Under the pieces are notes generated by a model that saw nothing but the letters and a program-made list of their open reading frames with translations, had not been told where the DNA came from and did not search any database. The translations under genes and the position numbers were made by a program. From Acephala macrosclerotiorum (Eukaryota; Ascomycota; Leotiomycetes; Helotiales; Mollisiaceae), in assembly GCA_014904845.1 (NCBI GenBank), contig MU119275.1, positions 163,200-227,199 of the forward strand: a DNA stretch of 64,000 nt, written 5' to 3'. This document shows positions 13,096-26,530 of the stretch, one piece after another. Positions within the stretch are counted from its first letter, which is position 1. Every line of letters starts with the position of its first letter.

Positions 13096-13100
13096 ATTTT
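13096..13100. repeat. Right target-site duplication of the Copia element (ATTTT)
   Basis: Exact match to 6785-6789 and immediately adjacent to the TTAACA end of the right LTR. Confidence 0.75.
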
Positions 13101-16100
13101 AAAATATTTACTTTGTTTTTATTTACATATTTTATATAATCGAAATAAATTTGATCGAATTTCGATTTTAAATTTAATTAATATATTATATTCGATAATA
13201 TAATCGATTTTATAAAAAGAAATTTTTTTTTTTTTTTTAATATTCGATTATATAATAATTATAATATTAAAAATTGAAATATTAAATTTTAAAATAATAA
13301 TATTAATAATTTATTAGCGAATAAATACTTTTTAAAATAATTTGAAAACGTAAAATTAATATTTAAAAAATATTAAACGAAATTTAAAATATATAAATTA
13401 TACGAATAAAATTGTAATTTTATAATATTATAAAAATATATATTTATAATTTAAAATAAAAATATTAAAATAATATTATTAAAATATAATTTTTTTTTGT
13501 TTATAATATTTATAAAATGTTTTAATAAAAAATAATTTATATTTGATTATAATTATTTAAAAATTCGAATAATAATAAAATAATAAAATATAATTTTTTA
13601 TTTTATTTTTTATTTTTATTATATTTGTATTTCAATATATTAAAATTTGAAATATTTAAATAAAAAATAAATAATATTAAGATTTTTTAATTTACGATTT
13701 CTAGTAATAAAATTAGATTTTTTAAAAATAAATATTTAATTATTATTAATTTCGAAATTAAAATTAAAATTAAAAATAATTAAAATAATTTCGATTGTAT
13801 ATTTGATTTTATTAGAATATTAAAACGATAAAAATTATCGATCGCGTTTTTTCAAAAAATAAAAATTCAAATAAAATTTTTAAATAATAGAAAAAATAAA
13901 AAAATAATTTCAATAAAAATAATATCAATATATAATTATTTGAAAATACAATAAATAAAATTTAAAATATTTTTAATTGAATAATTATTTATATTTATTA
14001 ATAATAAAAATTTGAAATAAATATTAAAAATAATAAAATAAAATAATATAATCGCTATTTTAAAAAAAATCAAATTTTTTATTATTTTAAAAAAAATTAA
14101 AAATAATAATAATTAAAATATTTTAAAAACGTATTATATAGAAAATTTAATATAAAAAAAAAATTGAAATAAATTCGAAATATAAATAAAAAATATTATT
14201 ATCGAGTAAAAAAAATAAAATAAAATAAATATAAATTTTTATTTTAAAAATTATTAATTGTTTAATAAAATTGTAAAAATACGATTTTTAAATAAAAAAA
14301 TTTATTCGTTAAAAAAAATTAAAACTTATATAATATTTATTTTTATTCGTATTTAAAATTATTTATTTTCGATTTTTATATATTAAAATTTGAGATTTTA
14401 CATATTAAAACCTTTTTTAGTATTATTATTATTATTGTGAAATTCTAAAAAAATTTATTATATTTTAAAAAATTTCAAATAAATTTTTTTTAAAAATATA
14501 AAATTGCAAAATTAATCGCATATTTTATCGTTTTTAATCGATAAAAATTACAATTATTCGTATTTATATTTTTTCGAGATTTATTTTTCAATGATTTAAT
14601 TAATAATTGCAAATAATAAAATATTAAATCGTATTTTTATACATATAAATTCGATTAAATTAAATTATATATTTCGAATTTTTTAATATTTTTTTTACTC
14701 GAAATAAATTATTTCAAATTAAATATAATAAGTACAAAAATATATTATTTTAATAAACGATATAAATTGAAAATTATTAAATGCGTTTATAATAAAAATA
14801 ATCGTTAATAAACAATTAAATTATATTGTTTTAAATTAAATCGTAAATATCGATTTATTTATTAATTATATATAATTTAATATTAATTATATTAAAAACT
14901 CTTTTTGAGTTTATTTTTAAACAATATTACTTTTTAATAAAAAATTAAAAAACTAAAAATACGATTCTCGTTTTAAAATACAAATAATTATTAATAAAAT
15001 TTATTATTATTAGAAGTTTATTATTTTATTAAAATATACAAAATAAAAAATATTTTTTTTTTATAAAAATTAATTAATATAATTTATTTATTTCGTATTC
15101 GATGTATTTAATAAAGTTTTTAATAAATTTTTATATATAATTTTAATATTAATTAAAAAAATAAAACAAACGAAATTTTAAATCGAATTATTTTATTATA
15201 TATCGATTGTATTATTATTTTTAATTTGATTAATTTTATTAAATTTTAATTAAAAAATTTTTTTTTTAAAGATCGATATTAATTATATAAAAAATTGTTT
15301 TCGAAATAATTTATAATAAAATAAATTTTATAAAACTTTTAATAAAAATTTTTTTTTGTATAATTATATAATTCGAATTTTGATATTTGAATTTTATTAT
15401 AATATAAATTTTTTAAATTTTTAAATAATTAATTTTTTCAATTTATATTTACAATTTTTATATTAATATTTTTCGTTTATTAATTTCGAATAAATATAAA
15501 ACGTAATAATTTAATATTGTATTTATTAAAAATTTAATTTCAATTATTTTATTATTTATAATTTAATTTTTAATTTATAGTTTTTAAATGAATTTTTTGT
15601 AATCAACGAAAAAATTTTATTTGAAAAAAATTATACGTTTTTTTTATACGATATTAAACGATTATAAATATATTCGTATTTATTTATGAATTTTTCGATT
15701 TTGATTATATAATTCGAATTATTAAAAAAAAAAATTGAAAACGAAATTTTAATAATAGCGATTTTGAAAAAAAAAATTATTAATAAAAATTGAAATTTGA
15801 TTTTATAGAATATTAAATTTTATTTCGTTAAAATATTTGAAAAATATTTGTATTATAAAAATACGTTTTTTCAAATTAATAATTATTATTTTTCGAATTT
15901 TTGAAATCGAATTTACTTTAAAAACTATAAATAAAATCGTTTATTAGATTTTTGTAATAATTTTAAATTAATAATACAATTATTAATAAAAAATTTTTAT
16001 ATTTAATATTTATAATATCGTAATAAAAAGTAATTAAATATTTATTTTATATATATATATTTTTTTTTAATATATTTTAAAGATTATATAAAAATCGTTA

Positions 16101-18500
16101 TTAGTATATATTATAATATTAATAATACGATTATAAAATTTAAATTTTTTTAATTGAAATTAATATTAATCGTTTAATTATAATATATAAAAAATATTTT
16201 TGATTTTACATTTTAATAAATAATATTTTTTTATACAATATAATTAAACATTTTTAATATTTACAAAAAAACAAAATTTATTATAATAAACGTATTAATT
16301 CTATTTTCGATTAATAATTTCAAAAAAAATTTTTTAAATTTATAAATATTTTTATTTTCGATTCGTTTTAATTTTATAATATAATATAATCAATAATATA
16401 TAATTAGTATTTATATTATTAATTTATATATATAAATAATTGAATAATTTTATTAATATAATTTATTTTAAAAAAAGTTTCAATTTAGCGTTTAAAAATA
16501 TAATATAATAATATTTTTTAATTTTTTTATTTCAATGTTTTTAAAAATCATTTTAATATTTTAACGATTATAAACTTCTTTAAATTTACGTTAATAGTTT
16601 TATATACGATTTCAAATTATTTAAATTCGAAATTTTTTTTTATTATTTTTTTATATTTCATTTTTAATTATTATTATTTTAATATATAAATTTTAATTTC
16701 TCGTTGAAATAATAAATCGATTAATATTTCGTTTATAATTCGAATAAAATATAAATTTTTTATTCGATCGTAAAATAAAATATTGTAATTTTTAATAATT
16801 TGCGTTATTTATATAAAATTTTAATATTATTTCAATTTAAATTAAATAAAATTATATCGTTTATTATTTATTTTAATTATAATATTGAAATTTTTTTATA
16901 TAAAAACTTTATATTAATTATATTTACGTTTGAACGACGTAATATTTTTATTAAAAATTTAAATCGAATTAATAAACGATTTATTGTAAAATATAATAAT
17001 ATCGATATTGAAATCGATTTTAAATAAATATTAAATTTTTGAAATATCGAATTTTTTTACGTAAATATCGATATTAATATTTTATTTTAATATTATAAAA
17101 ATTTTAAACGATTTTTCACGTAAATAAAAATCGACGTTAAAAATTAATATATTATTAAATAATATTGAAATATTGTAATTATTATTCGAATAAAAAATAA
17201 AATGTTTAATTTATTTGTTTTTATTGTAAAAAAAATAAAAATAAAATAAAATAAAAAAATAAAAATAAAAACGAATTATATTAAAACGATAAAACGAGTA
17301 AAAATATTGAAATAAAAAACGAAAATAAATAAAAATCAAAAAAAAAAAAGAAATTTAAATGTAAAAAAAAAACAATAAACAAATTTTAAAATAAAATAAT
17401 TATTTATTATAATCGTAATTATTTTATTTATAATTAATAAAAATAATTATTAAACGTATTATTTTAATAATTAGTAATTCGATATAAAAATAATATTATT
17501 AAATATTATTAATTTCAATATATTTCGTATTTATTAATTATATAATTATTGTAATAAAAATTATATTTTAAATTAATTTAATAATAAAAAACGTATAATT
17601 AATAATTTAAATCGATTATATAATCGTTGTAATCAATTCTTATAAAAGTTTTTAAAATCGAAATCGAAAACAAAAATTTTAAATTATTTTTTATTTTTAA
17701 ATAATATTTAATATTAATTTTAAAATAAATACGATAAATTTTATAATTTTTTAAAAAATAAATTGTTTTTATTGAAACTTTTATTAATTTTCGTTTTTTT
17801 ATAATAAATTTTTTTATTTAATTTTTTTTTATATATTACGATTTCGTATTTATTATTCGACGATAATAATTATAATTAATTTTATTGATATTTTTCGTAG
17901 AAATAAATTAATTAAAATATAAAATTTTTTAATAGAATTAAAAAGAGATTTGTTTCGATTTGATTACAAGAAATAGCGATTTAATTATTTTTTATTATTA
18001 TATATATCGAATTTATTAAATACGATAATTCGATTTATTAATTCAATTTTTTCTAATGAAAAATATTGTTAATAACGACGAATATAATTTGAAAAAAAGT
18101 ACGAGACTTTAGAATTATACAATTAATTCGAGTATTAAATTAGCGATGAGAAAAAGCGAATTATAAAAGTAAATATATTCGTTAAATTCGATATTTATAT
18201 AATTACTTTCAAAATCGTTAAAAAACGTTAAATCGAGTAAAATATTTAAAATAACAAATAGAACAAATTCGTTTTTAAACGATAGAAATACGAAAAATCG
18301 TTCGAATTTAAATTGAAATCAAAAACGAATACGAAAATAAAGTTTTTATTTTTATTTTTCAATTTTTTTAATATATTTCAAAAGTCGATACAATTGAAAT
18401 TAAAGCGATTAAAAAACGATAACGAGAAACAATAAATTGTAAAGCGACGAGTCGTATAAGAATATAAACACGAGATTTTACGTTTATATTATTAGTTCGT
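13101..18500. other. AT-rich RIP-type tract between the Copia element and the 18.5-kb island
   Basis: Nearly pure AT with scattered CpG. No protein motif is recognisable. A 75-codon open stretch at 16800-17027 is rich in Ile, Phe, Asn and Lys and has no family resemblance I can name. Toward 17.9-18.5 kb the CpG and G content rises, and the sequence probably grades into the upstream part of the broken gene ending at 19404. Confidence 0.6.
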
Positions 18501-18504
18501 TTAT

Positions 18505-19404
18505 TAGATATCGAAAAATCGTAAACGAATTTAAAAAGAATTTGAGAATAGAAAAAGCGCTAATATTGTAGATATTAATACGAAAGCGTACGAGAATATT
18601 AAGAATACGTGGATTAAATGAAAAATGTAAAACAAAAAATGGAATATATTATTTAGAACGTCGTAAAAGTATAAATAGTTTTTCGAAAAAATAATTCGTA
18701 AGGAAATAAGCGATAATTTTGTTTCAGTGAATCTATTTATAAACGGCAACTATAAAGTATTTACTATACGAATTTTTGAATTTCTTTCTTTAATTTAATT
18801 AAATCATCGTCAAGTGTTTGACGTTTTAAATTTATTTCAACAAAAGTCACTCGCAGACATTGCTTCAATCGAATCAGAGAATGGCGACGCCGAACGCTCT
18901 TTTTCTGCGCCGAATTCACTTCGCTTTAGAACGGGTAAACGGGTTCTTCGTTCTACGACGGAGTAAATGTTACGATCAAGCAAGAGAAAGCAGTCTTAGA
19001 AAGATGAGCAATCGGCAAACGCATTTCTTGGTTTAGTCTATTTATCAAAGGTCTCAAAAGCCGCTAGAAAAAGAAAAGGGCTTCAACGGCGATTGAATAT
19101 CTTACAAAAGGTATTCTTCGATGGCTTGCTATTGTCTTCTGGTGTAAATGCAGTAGAATCGCAACTCTCGCTTTCGCTTGACTGTGTAGTTCCACGTAGA
19201 AGCAAACGGATATCGCCGCCTGTCTCTAGCGTAGCTAAGGATCCAGCCAAGACGGCTTCTACGGACTTCTCGAAACGTGTAATTCGATCAAAACCGGAGC
19301 GGAAGGTTGCAAGCAATCGAACAACTAAAAGCTCTGCAAAACCTCAGGGCGTATCGAAGAGACAATCTGCGAAGAGTACACGGGGGAAGGCAAGGAAAAA
19401 ATGA
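18505..19404 (+). pseudogene. Broken gene of unknown function, basic Ser/Lys-rich C-terminal part
   Basis: A single plus-strand frame runs from about 18505 to the stop at 19402-19404, interrupted by stops including TAA 18796, TAA 18964 and TAG 18997. The upstream part (to about 18.75 kb) is AT-rich and reads ANIVDINTKAYENIKNTWIK followed by several Trp-type stops. The downstream part has normal composition and reads SLADIASIESENGDAERSFS, then KVSKAARKRKGLQRR, VVPRRSKRISPPVSS and a lysine/arginine-rich end (KSTRGKARKK) resembling a nuclear localisation signal. The segment from about 19000 is open for about 135 codons. It looks like the disordered tail of a dispersed, multi-copy fungal protein, but I cannot name the family. 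Because damage declines toward the 3' end, the duplicated and mutated part probably ended near 18.8 kb. Confidence 0.55.
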
Positions 19405-20202
19405 ACAATTACATGCCCAACGGAGCCTTCTATATTTAATGTGCCGTTTTGTCTTTCATGAAGCTCTTTGTTTAGCGTTTGCGGTAGAGAAATTTACTGA
19501 GCATCAATTTCTACAATCGGGCGCGTCCTTTCTGCTCATTCGTGCTGATGGGCAGCCTCAGCCGGTGGCAGATATAGCAACGAATGGTCGTTTGAGATTT
19601 TTCGTGGGGGAGATTTGGTGGTTGGCTTGAGTGTTCAAAGATTTATGGGGGAAAGAGGTGGGGCATATCACTAGAGGCAGCTCTAGAAACATCTTGCAAT
19701 ATACGTCGTGTCCCGAAGTAACATCTGTCAATCTCATCGCAAGTTTATTCACGTAACCATCAAGGATGGACGATATTCGGGGATAGAAATTAGCTGCTGA
19801 CCAGTCATGATCAAGGGGGGCAACTATACACTGAAGAGTATGACAACACAATGGTCAAGAGTGATCAATCGGTGGAGAGAGAGAAATCCAGACTCGATAT
19901 TGGCAGATAACCCTCTCGGATGGAAATATCACTTGGGCGAAAGATGAAGGGCAGTCATCCTTAGCACAGCAAAGTAAAGAGTGACTACGGGGCATTTATC
20001 TCTTCTTGCAATATCGTCGGGTCTTGCGTCCTCGAGATCGCTTGAAATGGTCGAGTCGCAAGCTGCATATCATGGAGCGGACATTTCTTCTCTATACTGG
20101 AGTTGTCACTTTTTTTTGGAAGTGTACTTTCGTCATAAGGCTGGCTATAAATTCTCGGATGGTCAGGCGGGTACTAGAAGAGTGTAATATTGCCGTCGAA
20201 TA
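19405..20202. other. Normal-composition DNA without a recognised gene
   Basis: About 0.8 kb of roughly balanced composition between the broken gene and the Tc1/mariner element. Short open frames exist on both strands (for example a 97-codon minus-strand frame at 19558-19851 and plus-strand frames at 19307-19630 and 19981-20187), but none has a family resemblance or a convincing start. It may be former 3' untranslated and intergenic DNA. Confidence 0.5.
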
Positions 20203-20239
20203 GTAAGAGCTGGGGCCACCACACATGGCCCACTTAATC
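20203..20239 (+). repeat. Left terminal inverted repeat of the Tc1/mariner element
   Basis: Begins GTAAGAGCTGGGGCC. It pairs with 21515-21551 in inverted orientation, with seven transition differences. Confidence 0.88.
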
Positions 20240-20328
20240 GAACGCGTCGACGCGTTCTCATTTCCAGTCTCCCTTTTTTAAATTTTAATATCTCATCAAT
20301 CAATAGCTCTTTTTCTCTGCAATTCAAA

Positions 20329-21429
20329 ATAGAAACACTTGTAATACTCAGTTCTCCTCTCCAAAAAGACAAAAGAGAATGGTCCACTTCTGCCCGCGCA
20401 GTTATCCGCGGTTTGCAAAGACAGGGAAAATCTCAGCGAGAGATTCAAGAAGAGACTCTTGTGCCTAGAAAGTCAATAAGACGCATTCTCAAGCAAGAAT
20501 ACAATCGCCGAATACGAGGAAAGAAACGCTCGAAGTCACATATTATGTCTGTAAGGGATATTCGCCGATGCATTCGCACAATCGCAAAAGATTGGTTTTC
20601 TCGCAGAATGACTTTCGCTAGTCTCAAAACTCTACTACACTTCTCAGTTTCTGTTCGAACTATTCGCCGAGAACTGCGCCGCGCAGACTACTGTCGCTGC
20701 ATTGTATGCTTTCGATTCTATATATCACGGCAATAAGCTAAAAAGAGGTTAGCGTTTGCTAAAGAGTATAAATAGTGGGGAACATCAAACTATGCTGCTC
20801 ATAGAGATAATAGCAGACAAGAGAGAGATTGGCGGAAGGTTATATAGTCAGATGAAGCTATATTTGAGACTGGGAAGAATGATAGAGTCTGAGTAACACG
20901 GAGAGTAAATGAGAGAAGGTGCTCTGATTGCATACGGTCTGTTTATCGGTCAGGAAGGGTTACGGTAATGATTTGGAGAGCTATTGGCTGGGACTATAAG
21001 TCAGAATTGGTGTTTATAGAGAAGTTTCTAGACCGCAAGAGCATCTGCTTTAAAGTATATCTTTAACAGGTTCTTCAGCCTGTAGTTTTCTCTTTATTTG
21101 ATGCTTTGGGTCCGGAGTATATTTTCATGGAAAACGGCTCAAAAGTGCATAAGGGGAAAATTAGACTTTTTAGACTACAACATGGGATTCGCGGGTTCAA
21201 TTGGTCTCTTTGTTCATTTGATTTGAACTCAATTGAAAAAGTCTGGCGATAGATGAAAGAAGAACTGAAGAAACTACTTTATGTATCGAAAAATAGAGAG
21301 AATTTACACAAAGAGTTGCAAAAGCTGTAAAATCGAGTAAATTCACGTGATTTCAGGCATTATATAGAACAATTGATTTGTAAGATTGAAGATGTTATTG
21401 TAATCCGAGGTTTAACTACTGTTCATTAA
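20329..21429 (+). pseudogene. Tc1/mariner transposase, inactivated by stop codons
   Basis: One frame can be read to the stop at 21427-21429 without a frameshift but with several internal stops (from 20737 onward), each at a site where Gln or Trp is usual. The N-terminal part (20413-20736 is open) has a paired HTH design: QGKSQREIQEETLVPRKSIR, then DIRRCIRTIAKDWFSRRMTF and VSVRTIRRELRRADY. The catalytic core follows, with SDEAIFETG carrying the first Asp (20851-20853), MENGSKVHKG where the second Asp has become Asn (21133-21135), and SFDLNSIEKVW carrying the Glu (21235-21237). Thirty-three residues lie between the second and third catalytic positions, close to the usual 34. The true start is unclear: the frame is open upstream to about 20281 but has no ATG, so 20329 is a guess. 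Loss of the second Asp alone would abolish catalysis. Confidence 0.9.
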
Positions 21430-21514
21430 TATATAATTTTAATTTCAAAGCAAAAGACTGAGTAGTGGATTAATCATAAAATTTAGAATTAAAAAGATTG
21501 ATTTTATGGTTCTC

Positions 21515-21551
21515 GGTTAAATGGACTATGTGTAGTGGTCCCAGCTTTTAC
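21515..21551 (-). repeat. Right terminal inverted repeat of the Tc1/mariner element
   Basis: The reverse complement begins GTAAAAGCTGGGACC and matches the left repeat at 30 of 37 positions. Confidence 0.88.
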
Positions 21552-24500
21552 GTTTTCGCACAAAACCTCGTTGCACTGCATTTTGACTTTTATTAAAGTA
21601 TGATTGTATGGGTTAAAAAGTCGAGAGTGGAGAACAAATTTTTAGAGAAGAATTTCTTTGAGAAAAGCAAATTTAAAAAAAAAAAATCGTTTGATAAAAA
21701 TAAAAATAAAAAAAAAAAAAGATTTTAACGATTTAAATATCGTTTTGAAATTTAATGTTTTCGATTCAAATTTCTGTTTAATATCGTTTTATAATATTAT
21801 ATTAAAATTATTAAATTGAATTTTTATAAAAATATATATTAAATATTTTAATAAGTTTTTATAGTAAGTATAATAAACGTAAATTGAAATATGAATCAAT
21901 TTTTTACTATTATAAATAGATTTCAATTAATAAAAAAGTAATATATTTTGTTTTTTTTAAATATCAAATTTTGTAATTATAAATTTACTATTTATTTTTT
22001 TTTAAGTTTAAATGAAATTTTTTGTTATAAACTCGATATATATATATTTTTTTTTTATATTAATATTTATAACGTTATAATTATCGAGAAACAATTTCAA
22101 ATTTTATTTTTTATTTTTTTTATTTTAAGAAAAAAAATTTATATATTAAATAATTTTTAATAAATTGTTTTTTTTCATTAAAAAAATTGTTTTTTAAATA
22201 TAAATTTTGATTTTATTATAATAAAATTTGCAGAAAGTTAAAATTTAAAATCGTTTTTTATACGAAATTATAATAAATTAAAAAAATCGAAATTGTTTTA
22301 TTTTGTTTATTATAATAATATTGTAATAAAATTTATATAAAATATAAAAATATATTTCAAAATTTGATATAAAAATCGATTTACTCGAAAAATAGTAATA
22401 AATTTATAAAATTGTTATAATAATAAAATAAATATATTATTATAATTATTTTTATAAATTATAAAATAAAAATAAAGTTTAATATTTGTAAATAATTGTA
22501 TTAATTAGATTTAATAATAATTTTTTATTAAATTTATTATATTTTCAATTTTCGAAATCGTTAATTAATATATTTTTAACAAATTAAAAAAATTTAATAA
22601 TTTAAAATTTTTTTTTAGAAATTTATTTTCAAATTTTGAATTTGTTAAATATATATTAAAAATAATATAAAATATATATATATAATTACGTAATATTTGT
22701 AAAATAATAAATATTTTATATTTATTATTATTATTTTATTGATTAAATAATAATATATATATAATCGCAATATTAAATTAATATAATTATAAAAAAATTT
22801 TCGAAATTTTAATAGTAAATATACAAATAATTTATTTTTTTTACTAAGTATAATTATTGTATTATTTGCGTTTTATTTTGAATTTTAAATAAATTCGATT
22901 TATAATAATTTGAAATAGTTTATTTTGTAGTTTTTATTTTCAAAAACGTATGTAATTTTTGATTTTCGATTAATTATTATACTTTGTATAAATAATTATT
23001 GATTTTTTAATTTACTCGAATTATTTCGTTTATTTTTACGTTTATATTATATTAAAAAAAAAATAATAATATTTTAATATATTTCGAAAACGCGATTTTT
23101 TAATTCGTTTTATTATATAATTAATAATTAATACAAAAAATACTTTAATAATTATAGTAAAATCGAATTTATTATTTTGTAATTTTTTTATTAAAATTCA
23201 ATATACGAATAAAAATAATAAAAGTTTATAATATATTTAAATACGATAATAAAATATATAATTCAATTTATTAAATTGAAAAATATTAATAAATTTAAAA
23301 TAAAATAAAAATATTAAAAATATATTAATATTATTTTTTAATTAAATATTTGTATTGAAATAAAAATTAATTAATTATTATAATATTATTTTAATTACTA
23401 CAAATAATAAATCGTATAAAAATATATTTAATATTTTTTTATTTCGATTTTAAATAATATTTTATTTTTTAAATATAATATTAATAATTTTATTAAATAT
23501 ATATTTTTTTTTATATAATATTTATATATAAATTTCGATAAAAAAATAATTTTATATTTTTATTTAAATTAATTTCGAATATTCAATTAAAAATATTAAA
23601 AAATCGCGATTATTATTACGAAAATAAAATTTCGTATTTAGATTTTCGTTTACAAATATACTCGTAAAATAATATTTGTATTTTCAAAAATTTTATTTCA
23701 AATTTTGACGTATTTTTTAAATATTTAAAAAATAATATTTCGTATATATTTAATAATATTGTAAATTCAATTTTAAACGAATTTTTTAATATTAATATTT
23801 TTTTTTATTATAATTAAAAAAAACGTATATTATAAAATCTTTAAATCGAATTATAATTATATATAATTTGGTATTATTTTAATAATATTCGAATAAAATT
23901 GTTTTTTTAAAAATAATATTTAAATTCGAAACGATTTTTATAAACGATTATAACGTTTTATTTTAATATAATTTATATATTTTAAATAAATTAATATTGA
24001 TTTATAAAAAGTTTAAAATTTAAATAAAATTTATTTATATTATTATTATTTACAAAGTTAAAATATTTTTTAATATTTATTAATAATTGTAAATTATTTT
24101 TTATTTTGTTTAAAATTGCGAAATTATTATACGTATTTTTATTCAAAGAAATATATTAAATATTTATTATTATTAATTTGAAAAATATTGAAATTTGTAT
24201 AAATTTATTATATAAAAAATAAAATTTAAATTGAAAATTTTATAGTTTTTTTAAATTATTTTTATTATAAATAATAATGTATATATTATAAAAAATATAT
24301 TTATAAAATAAATAAATATATCGAATTATTAAAAATAATTTTTTAAATATTTGAAAAATATTATAAAAATTATTTATAAATTCAAATTGTATTAATATAA
24401 TTTTTTTTCGAATAAAAATCGAATTTAATTTTTTTTATAATTTGTTTTGAATTCGTTAAAATATTTATATTTTTTTTTAGTATTTTTAAATACAAATTAT

Positions 24501-26089
24501 TAAAAATTATACGTAAATCAAATATTGATTAATATTAATATTATAAAATTTTGAATTTGAATTGAAAATTTACGATAAATTTTTAATAGAAAATTATTTA
24601 AATATAAAATAAAAACAATAATTATAATAAAAATATATAAATTTTTTTTAATAATACAATTTACGAAGTATATTAAATATAATATAAAATTTTTAAATAT
24701 TGAATTTAAGATTTTTAATATAAAAATAAAATTAAACGATAAAAAAATATTATTTTTAAAATAGTAATAAGTAGATTAAAAGAATATTTGAAAGTAATAA
24801 ATCGAAAACGCGATTCGCGATATTTTGTAAAAATTGAATATTTTTTCAAATTCGTATAAAAATCGTATATAAAATATTTTAAAATAAATTTCGTTTTTAA
24901 TTCGAAAAAATACTAAAAAACGTAATTTGAAAACGTTTTTTTTAAATAGTTTTTTAAATTTAATATTTGTTATTTTTTCGTTTTTTAGTAATTTTAAAAA
25001 ATTTTTTTTAATAAATTATTATTTTCAATTATTTTAAAAAAAAATTTCATAATTAATTTCTCGTTAAAAAATTTACGTTTTTTCGATTTTACGAATATTA
25101 ATATACGAACGAACGTAGAAAAAATAAAAATTAATTAATAATTTTATAATTATAATTAAAAATAAAAAATTTAATTATTTTATTTATTTTTTTAAAATTA
25201 CAAATAAAAATATAAAAAATTGTACTAAAAAAAAAAAATTTTCATATATATAAAATAAATTAAAATATTTGTATTTATTATATAAAGTATATTTTAAAAT
25301 TATTTTAAAAAATATTTTTTTTTGAAAAAATAAACAAATAATAAAAACGAATTATATAATTTACAATTAGTAATTAATAATAATAAATTTAAATTAAAAT
25401 AATTTAATATTATATACAAAAGTATTTTCTTGTAATTTTTATTATAATTTAATAAAAAATATTTTTCTATAAATAAAAATTTTATTTTATTTTTAAATAT
25501 AATTACAAGTTGAAATTTTTAAATATTTTAACGAGAAAAAAATTATAAAATCGTATAAACTCGTTAATATTCGTATAAATATATATTTCAATTTTAATAA
25601 TTCAAATCAAATTATAAATTTTTAAATTGAAATATTTTTAAATTGTAAAATTCTTTATTAAATTAATTATAAAAAATAAAAATATTTTTTAAAATCGATT
25701 TTAATATTAGTATTTTCTTTTTAATTTTATTGAAATTTTTTAATCGCGATATTAAAATAATTTCAATATTAAAATTTTGAAATATAATTTTTAATATTTT
25801 AATTTTAAAATTTTTATTTTTATAATTCAATATAATAAATTAGATTACGAAATTTTATTATTTATTTTTAAAAAATTTAAAATTATATTTTTTAAATTAT
25901 ATTATTATTAAATAAATAAAAAAAACAAATTTTTTTTTTTTTAATTATATTATTAAATTTTATAATTTGAAACGTATTTTTTGATTTAATTTTCTCGAGT
26001 AATTTACGATTAAATTATATTATTATTTCAATTTTTTAATTTTTAAAAATTTAAATTTTATAATTTAATTTTATTATTTTTTTTTTTAT

Positions 26090-26530
26090 AATTTTAATAT
26101 ATTCGAATTTTATTACTTTGTATTAAAATTTATTATTTATTTAATTTTATTATTAAATTATATTATTTTTTTTTTTTAAAAATAATTTTTTAATTGTTTT
26201 TAAAATTTAATAATTAATTTTATTATTTTGTATTAAAATTTATTATTTATTCAATTTTATTATTCGTTTTTTTTTTAAAAAATAATTTCAAATTTTATTA
26301 TTTTAATTTTTTTTTTAAAATTTGATATTAATTATATAATTAATTTTATTATTTATTCAATTTTATTATTTATTTTCTTTTTTAAAAAGAATTTCGAATT
26401 TTATTATTTTAATTTTTTTTTTAAAATTTAATATTAATTATATAATTAAATTTTATTATTTCATATTAAAAATTATTATTTATTTAATTTTATTATTATT
26501 ATTTATTTTTTTTTTTTGAAAAAAAATTAT
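26090..26530. repeat. Decayed tandem array, period about 106-112 bp, about four copies
   Basis: Blocks recur at a near-constant spacing. TTGTATTAAAATTTATTATT occurs at 26118 and 26228 (110 bp apart), and AATTTTATTATTTTAATTTT occurs at 26291 and 26397 (106 bp apart). Both are followed by T-runs and a TTAATTATATAAT-like block. Spacing and order show tandem duplication before or during AT decay. Confidence 0.7.

Larger units (their letters stand above)
20203..21551 (+). mobile_element. Dead Tc1/mariner-family element with 37-bp terminal inverted repeats (1349 bp)
   Basis: Bases 20203-20239 and the reverse complement of 21515-21551 match at 30 of 37 positions; all seven differences are transitions. 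A TA dinucleotide precedes the left end (20201-20202), as expected for TA-targeting elements. The base pair after the right end is GT, so the right TA has changed or the boundary is slightly off. The interior carries one transposase reading frame on the plus strand. The length is typical of Tc1/mariner elements. Decay is much milder than in the neighbouring AT-rich tracts, suggesting a younger insertion or fewer RIP cycles. Confidence 0.9.

Noticed and set aside
16800..17027. 75-codon plus-strand open frame
   Set aside because: Low-complexity AT-driven translation without a recognisable motif; the start is not an ATG.
18531..18749. 72-codon hydrophobic minus-strand frame
   Set aside because: Antisense shadow of the decayed plus-strand reading frame, whose order continues on both sides.
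19558..19851. 97-codon minus-strand frame in the 18.5-21.5 kb island
   Set aside because: No motif, no supported start or splice signals, and overlapping plus-strand frames of similar length. Left as unassigned DNA.
21948..22160. 70-codon plus-strand frame
   Set aside because: Phe/Ile/Tyr/Lys-only composition typical of random AT-rich DNA.
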